This document shows positions 60,158 through 64,000 of a stretch of DNA of 64,000 bases, in pieces. The stretch spans positions 120,874-184,873 of the forward strand of contig NZ_NWUO01000010.1 of the NCBI RefSeq assembly GCF_002895925.1, written 5' to 3'. Source of the stretch: Mixta theicola (GTDB taxonomy: Bacteria > Pseudomonadota > Gammaproteobacteria > Enterobacterales > Enterobacteriaceae). The position numbers and the translations under genes are program-made. The stretch's first letter is position 1, and every line of letters starts with the position of its first letter. The notes beneath the pieces are model-generated. The model made no database searches. It was not told the origin of the DNA and was given only the letters and a program-made list of their open reading frames with translations.

Positions 60158-60885
60158 GCGATCTGATTGTTCCTGACTGGCCCGCACCGGCGACGGTACG
60201 AGCCTGTAGCACGATGCGCGCCGGCGGCGTCAGCGAGGCACCCTGGGATTCACTTAACCTGGGCTATCACGTTGGCGACCTGCCAACCGCGGTTCAGGCT
60301 AACCGTCAGCGTCTGGTTGAAATAGCCGGTTTGCCCGCGATGCCCTATTGGCTGGAGCAGGTTCATGGCACCGAGGTGATTCGTCTCGATGGTCGGAAGC
60401 CTGCCACGCATCGCGCTGATGCGGTCTGGAGCAATCAGACAGGGACTGTTTGCGCAGTCATGACGGCGGATTGCCTGCCGGTGCTTTTCTGTTCTTTTGA
60501 TGGTAAAGAGGTCGCGGCGGCTCATGCGGGCTGGCGCGGGCTGAGCGCCGGCGTGCTGGAAAATACGCTCAGCCAGTTTTCCGCTCCGCCTCAGGAAATT
60601 CATGCCTGGCTGGGGCCTGCAATAGGGCCAGAGGCATTTGAAATCGGTCCTGAGGTCAGAGCCGCGTTTATGGCCCATGATCCGGCGGCGGCTGACGCTT
60701 TTCGTCCTGCTGGCGATAAATTTTATGCCGATCTGTGGCTGCTGGCGCGCCAGCGTCTAATCGCACAGGGCGTGACCTCTGTTAGCGGGGGCGGACGCTG
60801 TACCTGGCATGATTCTGCTCATTTTTTCTCCTGGCGACGCAGCGGTACTACCGGCCGTATGGCAAGTTTGATCTGGCTGATATAA
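60154..60885 (+). CDS. pgeF: Purine nucleoside phosphorylase/peptidoglycan editing factor PgeF (YfiH)
   Basis: A 243-aa multi-copper-oxidase-fold protein (DUF152 family). LEQVHGTEV, MTADCLPVLFC, AAHAGWRGLSAGVLENTL and GPAIGPEAFEIGPEV carry the Cys/His metal-site residues. Starts with GTG overlapping the rluD stop (GTGA). In E. coli it corrects misincorporated cell-wall precursors. Confidence 0.95.
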   Translation: MSDLIVPDWPAPATVRACSTMRAGGVSEAPWDSLNLGYHVGDLPTAVQANRQRLVEIAGLPAMPYWLEQVHGTEVIRLDGRKPATHRADAVWSNQTGTVCAVMTADCLPVLFCSFDGKEVAAAHAGWRGLSAGVLENTLSQFSAPPQEIHAWLGPAIGPEAFEIGPEVRAAFMAHDPAAADAFRPAGDKFYADLWLLARQRLIAQGVTSVSGGGRCTWHDSAHFFSWRRSGTTGRMASLIWLI

Positions 60886-60944
60886 CCTTACGCCACAAGA
60901 CGATCCAGGGTGCGCTTTTTTTCACCATAATCCAGATCAAAGAA

Positions 60945-60972
60945 CTTGAAAATCTGAGGACAGACCTCATTT
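60945..60972 (+). promoter_or_regulatory. Sigma-32 heat-shock promoter of clpB
   Basis: -35 CTTGAAA (60945-60951), 13-base spacer, -10 CCTCATTT (60965-60972), matching the RpoH consensus (CTTGAAA, CCCCATnT) and the known E. coli clpB promoter layout. It lies 40 bases before clpB. Confidence 0.88.
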
Positions 60973-61011
60973 CATCTCCAGTAGCATTTTTGACCTGTAT
61001 TGGGAGGAATC

Positions 61012-63585
61012 ATGCGTCTGGATCGTCTTACTAACAAATTTCAGCTTGCGCTCGCCGATGCTCAATCCCTCGCCCTCGGACGCGATAACCAATTCATTGA
61101 ACCTCTTCACTTGATGAGCGCTTTGCTCAATCAGGAAGGCGGCACTGTGCGCCCTTTACTGACGACGGCAGGGGTGGATATTGGGGGATTACGTAACGGT
61201 GTAGAACAGGCTATCAGCCGTCTGCCGCAGGTAGAGGGTGCTGACGGCGACGTCCAACCTTCTGCCGATCTGGTGCGGGTACTTAACCTGTGCGACAAGC
61301 TGGCGCAGAAGCGCGGTGACAACTTTATTTCATCGGAGTTATTTGTTCTGGCTGCGCTTGATTCGCGCGGTTCGCTGGCGGATTTATTAAAATCTGCCGG
61401 AGCAACAAACGACAAGCTAACAAAAGCTATCGAACAAATGCGTGGAGGTGAAGGCGTGAACGATCAGGGGGCTGAAGACCAGCGCCAGGCATTGAAAAAA
61501 TACACCATCGATCTTACCGAGCGTGCCGAACAGGGCAAGCTTGATCCGGTTATTGGCCGTGATGAAGAGATTCGCCGCACTATTCAGGTGTTGCAGCGCC
61601 GCACCAAAAATAACCCGGTGCTGATTGGGGAACCTGGCGTCGGTAAAACCGCTATTGTTGAAGGGTTGGCGCAGCGCATTGTCAACGGTGAGGTTCCTGA
61701 AGGGCTGAAAGGCCGTCGGGTACTGGCGCTGGATATGGGCTCGCTGGTTGCCGGCGCTAAGTATCGCGGTGAGTTTGAAGAACGTCTGAAAGGGGTGCTG
61801 AACGATCTCTCTAAGCAGGAAGGCAACGTCATTCTGTTTATCGATGAACTGCACACCATGGTCGGCGCGGGTAAAGCCGATGGCGCTATGGATGCGGGTA
61901 ACATGCTAAAGCCTGCTCTGGCGCGTGGCGAACTGCACTGCGTTGGCGCAACCACGCTTGATGAGTATCGCCAGTATATTGAAAAGGATGCCGCTCTGGA
62001 GCGTCGTTTTCAAAAAGTGTTTGTTGCCCAACCCAGCGTTGAAGATACCATCGCTATTTTGCGTGGCCTGAAAGAGCGTTATGAGCTGCATCACCATGTA
62101 CAAATTACCGATCCGGCCATAGTCGCTGCTGCCACACTGTCGCATCGTTATATTGCCGATCGTCAGCTACCGGATAAAGCGATCGACCTGATTGATGAAG
62201 CCGCTTCCAGTATCCGTTTGCAAATCGACTCAAAACCCGAAGCGCTGGATCGTCTGGAGCGTCGCGTTATCCAGCTGAAGCTGGAGCAGCAGGCGCTGAA
62301 GAAAGAGTCGGATGAGGCCAGCCTGAAGCGTCTTGATATGCTGGAAGATGAGCTCAATCAGAAAGAGCGTGAATACGCCGAGCTGGAAGAAGAGTGGAAA
62401 GCGGAAAAAGCGTCGCTCTCAGGTACCCAGACTATTAAGGCGGAGCTGGAACAGGCGAAAATTGCGCTGGAACAAGCTCGTCGCTCTGGCGATCTCGGCC
62501 GTATGTCAGAGCTGCAGTATGGCAAAATCCCTGAGCTGGAAAAACAGCTGGCGGCGGCCACGCAGGCAGAAGGGAAAACCATGCGCTTACTGCGTAATCG
62601 CGTGACGGACGTTGAGATTGCTGATGTCCTGGCGCGTTGGACCGGCATACCGGTAGCCCGGATGATGGAAGGCGAACGTGAAAAACTGCTGCGTATGGAG
62701 CAAGACTTGCACCAGCGCGTAATCGGCCAGAATGAAGCAGTAGAAGCGGTTTCAAATGCGATACGTCGCAGCCGTGCTGGTTTATCAGATCCGAACCGTC
62801 CGATTGGTTCATTCCTGTTCCTCGGTCCAACCGGGGTAGGTAAAACGGAGCTGTGCAAGGCGCTGGCTAACTTCCTGTTCGACAGTGACGACGCTATGGT
62901 GCGTATCGACATGTCGGAGTTTATGGAAAAACACTCGGTGTCGCGGCTGGTGGGAGCGCCCCCTGGCTATGTGGGTTATGAAGAAGGGGGTTACCTCACC
63001 GAGGCCATACGGCGTCGCCCTTATTCTGTCATTCTGCTGGATGAGGTAGAAAAGGCGCATCCTGACGTCTTCAATATACTGTTGCAGGTATTAGATGACG
63101 GACGTCTGACGGACGGGCAGGGACGTACCGTTGATTTCCGCAATACCGTCGTGATTATGACCTCTAACCTGGGTTCCGATCTGATTCAGGAACGCTTTGG
63201 CGAGCTGGATTATGGTGCGATGAAGGATGTGGTGATGTCAGTGGTTAGCCATCATTTCCGCCCAGAGTTTATTAACCGTATTGATGAAGTCGTTGTGTTT
63301 CATCCGCTGGGTGAAAAACATATTGCTTCTATTGCTAATATCCAGCTGCAACGGCTGTACAAGCGTCTGGAAGAGCGTGGCTTTACGGTGAAGATGTCAG
63401 AAGAGGCATTGAAGCTGCTGGGGCAGAACGGTTATGACCCGGTATATGGGGCTCGGCCGTTAAAACGTGCGATTCAGCAGCAGATAGAAAACCCGCTGGC
63501 GCAGCAGATTCTGTCAGGAAAGCTGGTGCCGGGCAAAGCGATAGATATAGACGTTCGGGATGGCGTAATCATCGCTCATCAGTAA
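61012..63585 (+). CDS. clpB: ATP-dependent disaggregase ClpB
   Basis: Hsp100 chaperone that with DnaK resolubilises aggregates. It is 857 aa from the ATG at 61012 behind GGGAGG. Order: N-domain 1-145, AAA+1 with GEPGVGKTA near 206, the coiled-coil middle domain about 410-525 (rich in E/K/L), and AAA+2 with GPTGVGKTE near 605. No ClpP-binding loop is expected in this family. Heat-inducible through the promoter upstream. Confidence 0.98.
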   Translation: MRLDRLTNKFQLALADAQSLALGRDNQFIEPLHLMSALLNQEGGTVRPLLTTAGVDIGGLRNGVEQAISRLPQVEGADGDVQPSADLVRVLNLCDKLAQKRGDNFISSELFVLAALDSRGSLADLLKSAGATNDKLTKAIEQMRGGEGVNDQGAEDQRQALKKYTIDLTERAEQGKLDPVIGRDEEIRRTIQVLQRRTKNNPVLIGEPGVGKTAIVEGLAQRIVNGEVPEGLKGRRVLALDMGSLVAGAKYRGEFEERLKGVLNDLSKQEGNVILFIDELHTMVGAGKADGAMDAGNMLKPALARGELHCVGATTLDEYRQYIEKDAALERRFQKVFVAQPSVEDTIAILRGLKERYELHHHVQITDPAIVAAATLSHRYIADRQLPDKAIDLIDEAASSIRLQIDSKPEALDRLERRVIQLKLEQQALKKESDEASLKRLDMLEDELNQKEREYAELEEEWKAEKASLSGTQTIKAELEQAKIALEQARRSGDLGRMSELQYGKIPELEKQLAAATQAEGKTMRLLRNRVTDVEIADVLARWTGIPVARMMEGEREKLLRMEQDLHQRVIGQNEAVEAVSNAIRRSRAGLSDPNRPIGSFLFLGPTGVGKTELCKALANFLFDSDDAMVRIDMSEFMEKHSVSRLVGAPPGYVGYEEGGYLTEAIRRRPYSVILLDEVEKAHPDVFNILLQVLDDGRLTDGQGRTVDFRNTVVIMTSNLGSDLIQERFGELDYGAMKDVVMSVVSHHFRPEFINRIDEVVVFHPLGEKHIASIANIQLQRLYKRLEERGFTVKMSEEALKLLGQNGYDPVYGARPLKRAIQQQIENPLAQQILSGKLVPGKAIDIDVRDGVIIAHQ

Positions 63586-63591
63586 AACAAT

Positions 63592-63618
63592 AAAAATGGG
63601 CCGTCAGGCCCATTTTTA
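63592..63618 (+). terminator. clpB terminator
   Basis: AAAAATGGGCC / GGCCCATTTTT, 11-bp stem with a GTCA loop, 6 bases after clpB. Confidence 0.93.
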
Positions 63619-63700
63619 CTTTTATCAGGTAGCGGATTGCACGGTTTATAAACAGCATGCTTGAAATATGAACGGTTGGATTTTTTTTTGCAATTAGCGC

Positions 63701-63728
63701 TTGCGAGGTTTCAGGAACTCCCTATAAT
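63701..63728 (+). promoter_or_regulatory. rRNA operon P1 promoter
   Basis: TTGCGA (63701-63706), 16-base spacer and TATAAT (63723-63728), with GGAACTCCC just before the -10 and a GCGCCTCCA discriminator, as in E. coli rrn P1 promoters. The T-rich tract at 63680-63690 would serve as the UP element. Confidence 0.9.
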
Positions 63729-63823
63729 GCGCCTCCATCGACACGGCACAACGGCTTACGCCACGCGGTGTTGAGCGGTTCAGCAGAGACTGAATCGCCG
63801 GAGAAAAACTTCTGAAAAAGGGG

Positions 63824-63851
63824 TTGACTCTGAAAGAGGAAAGCGTAATAT
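63824..63851 (+). promoter_or_regulatory. rRNA operon P2 promoter
   Basis: TTGACT (63824-63829) and TAATAT (63846-63851) with a 16-base spacer, about 120 bases after P1, the normal rrn arrangement. Confidence 0.88.
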
Positions 63852-63890
63852 ACGCCACCTCGCGACAACGGCACAACACGCCGGTCGCAC

Positions 63891-63903
63891 CGCTCTTTAA
63901 CAA
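63891..63903 (+). promoter_or_regulatory. rRNA leader boxA antitermination site
   Basis: CGCTCTTTAACAA matches boxA (TGCTCTTTAACAA), and the following segment up to GTGTGGGCACTC is the conserved rrn leader. The leader runs off the window at 64000, before the mature 16S 5' end, so no rRNA gene body is contained. Confidence 0.9.
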
Positions 63904-64000
63904 TTTATCAGACAATCTGTGTGGGCACTCACGGACGGGATATCGCAAAACTAATTGCAGTATCAAGTCTCAGAGTGAACACGTAATTCATTACGACGTT

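Noticed and set aside
63694..63966. 90-aa minus-strand frame at the right end
   Set aside because: It overlaps the rrn P1/P2 promoters and leader, which are clearly recognisable.

Overview
The window is chromosomal DNA of an Enterobacterales bacterium, most likely an Erwiniaceae member (Pantoea/Mixta/Erwinia type). This is inferred from near E. coli-identical housekeeping genes in a familiar but rearranged order (ispDF-truD, surE-pcm-nlpD-rpoS, mutS, pncC-recA-recX-alaS-csrA-tRNAs, gshA-luxS, ffh, rpsP-rimM-trmD-rplS, aroF-tyrA, pheLA, raiA, bamD, rluD-pgeF-clpB, rrn). No database search was possible, so genus and product names rest on motif and family recognition.

Layout. 1-1682: ispD end, ispF and truD, overlapping. 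1904-8633: a 2-aminoethylphosphonate island (phnX, phnW, a frameshifted phnR, phnSTUV) inserted between truD and surE. 8964-12626: surE-pcm-nlpD-rpoS. 12715-15276: mutS. 15277-33620: an AT-rich accessory region. 33621-50924: housekeeping genes, including a tRNA-Ser plus three identical tRNA-Arg genes, luxS and the trmD operon. 50925-52090: a hicAB toxin-antitoxin islet with an IS remnant, bracketed by two copies of the rplS terminator. 52097-63585: more housekeeping genes. 63618-64000: the promoter/leader region of an rRNA operon whose 16S gene lies beyond the window.

The accessory region is the remarkable part. A LasI-like acyl-homoserine-lactone synthase (16321-16893) and a LasR-like receptor (31659-32387) flank a co-directional operon (17304-31181) encoding a complete type II polyketide synthase. 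Its core order is ActIII-like ketoreductase, phosphopantetheinyl transferase, metal-dependent cyclase, KS-alpha, KS-beta, ACP, CoA ligase-like protein, three-domain aromatase/cyclase and alpha/beta hydrolase. This is the order I know for the Photorhabdus anthraquinone genes antA-antI. Three genes are inserted in the middle (a HemN/HemW-like radical SAM enzyme, a single SRPBCC protein and an EVE-domain protein), and an MFS exporter and a second SDR are added at the end. A 20-bp dyad at 17144-17163 fits a lux/las box with a well-placed -10 element, so the operon is probably switched on by quorum sensing. Just downstream lies a decayed fragment of S-adenosylmethionine synthetase (metK), which fits the demand for SAM by the AHL synthase and the radical SAM enzyme.

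The system appears to be an AHL-controlled aromatic polyketide (anthraquinone-like) pathway with an extra radical-SAM tailoring step. In this sequence KS-beta carries a +1 frameshift, so the pathway is either recently inactivated or affected by a read error; phnR carries a similar single-base frameshift.
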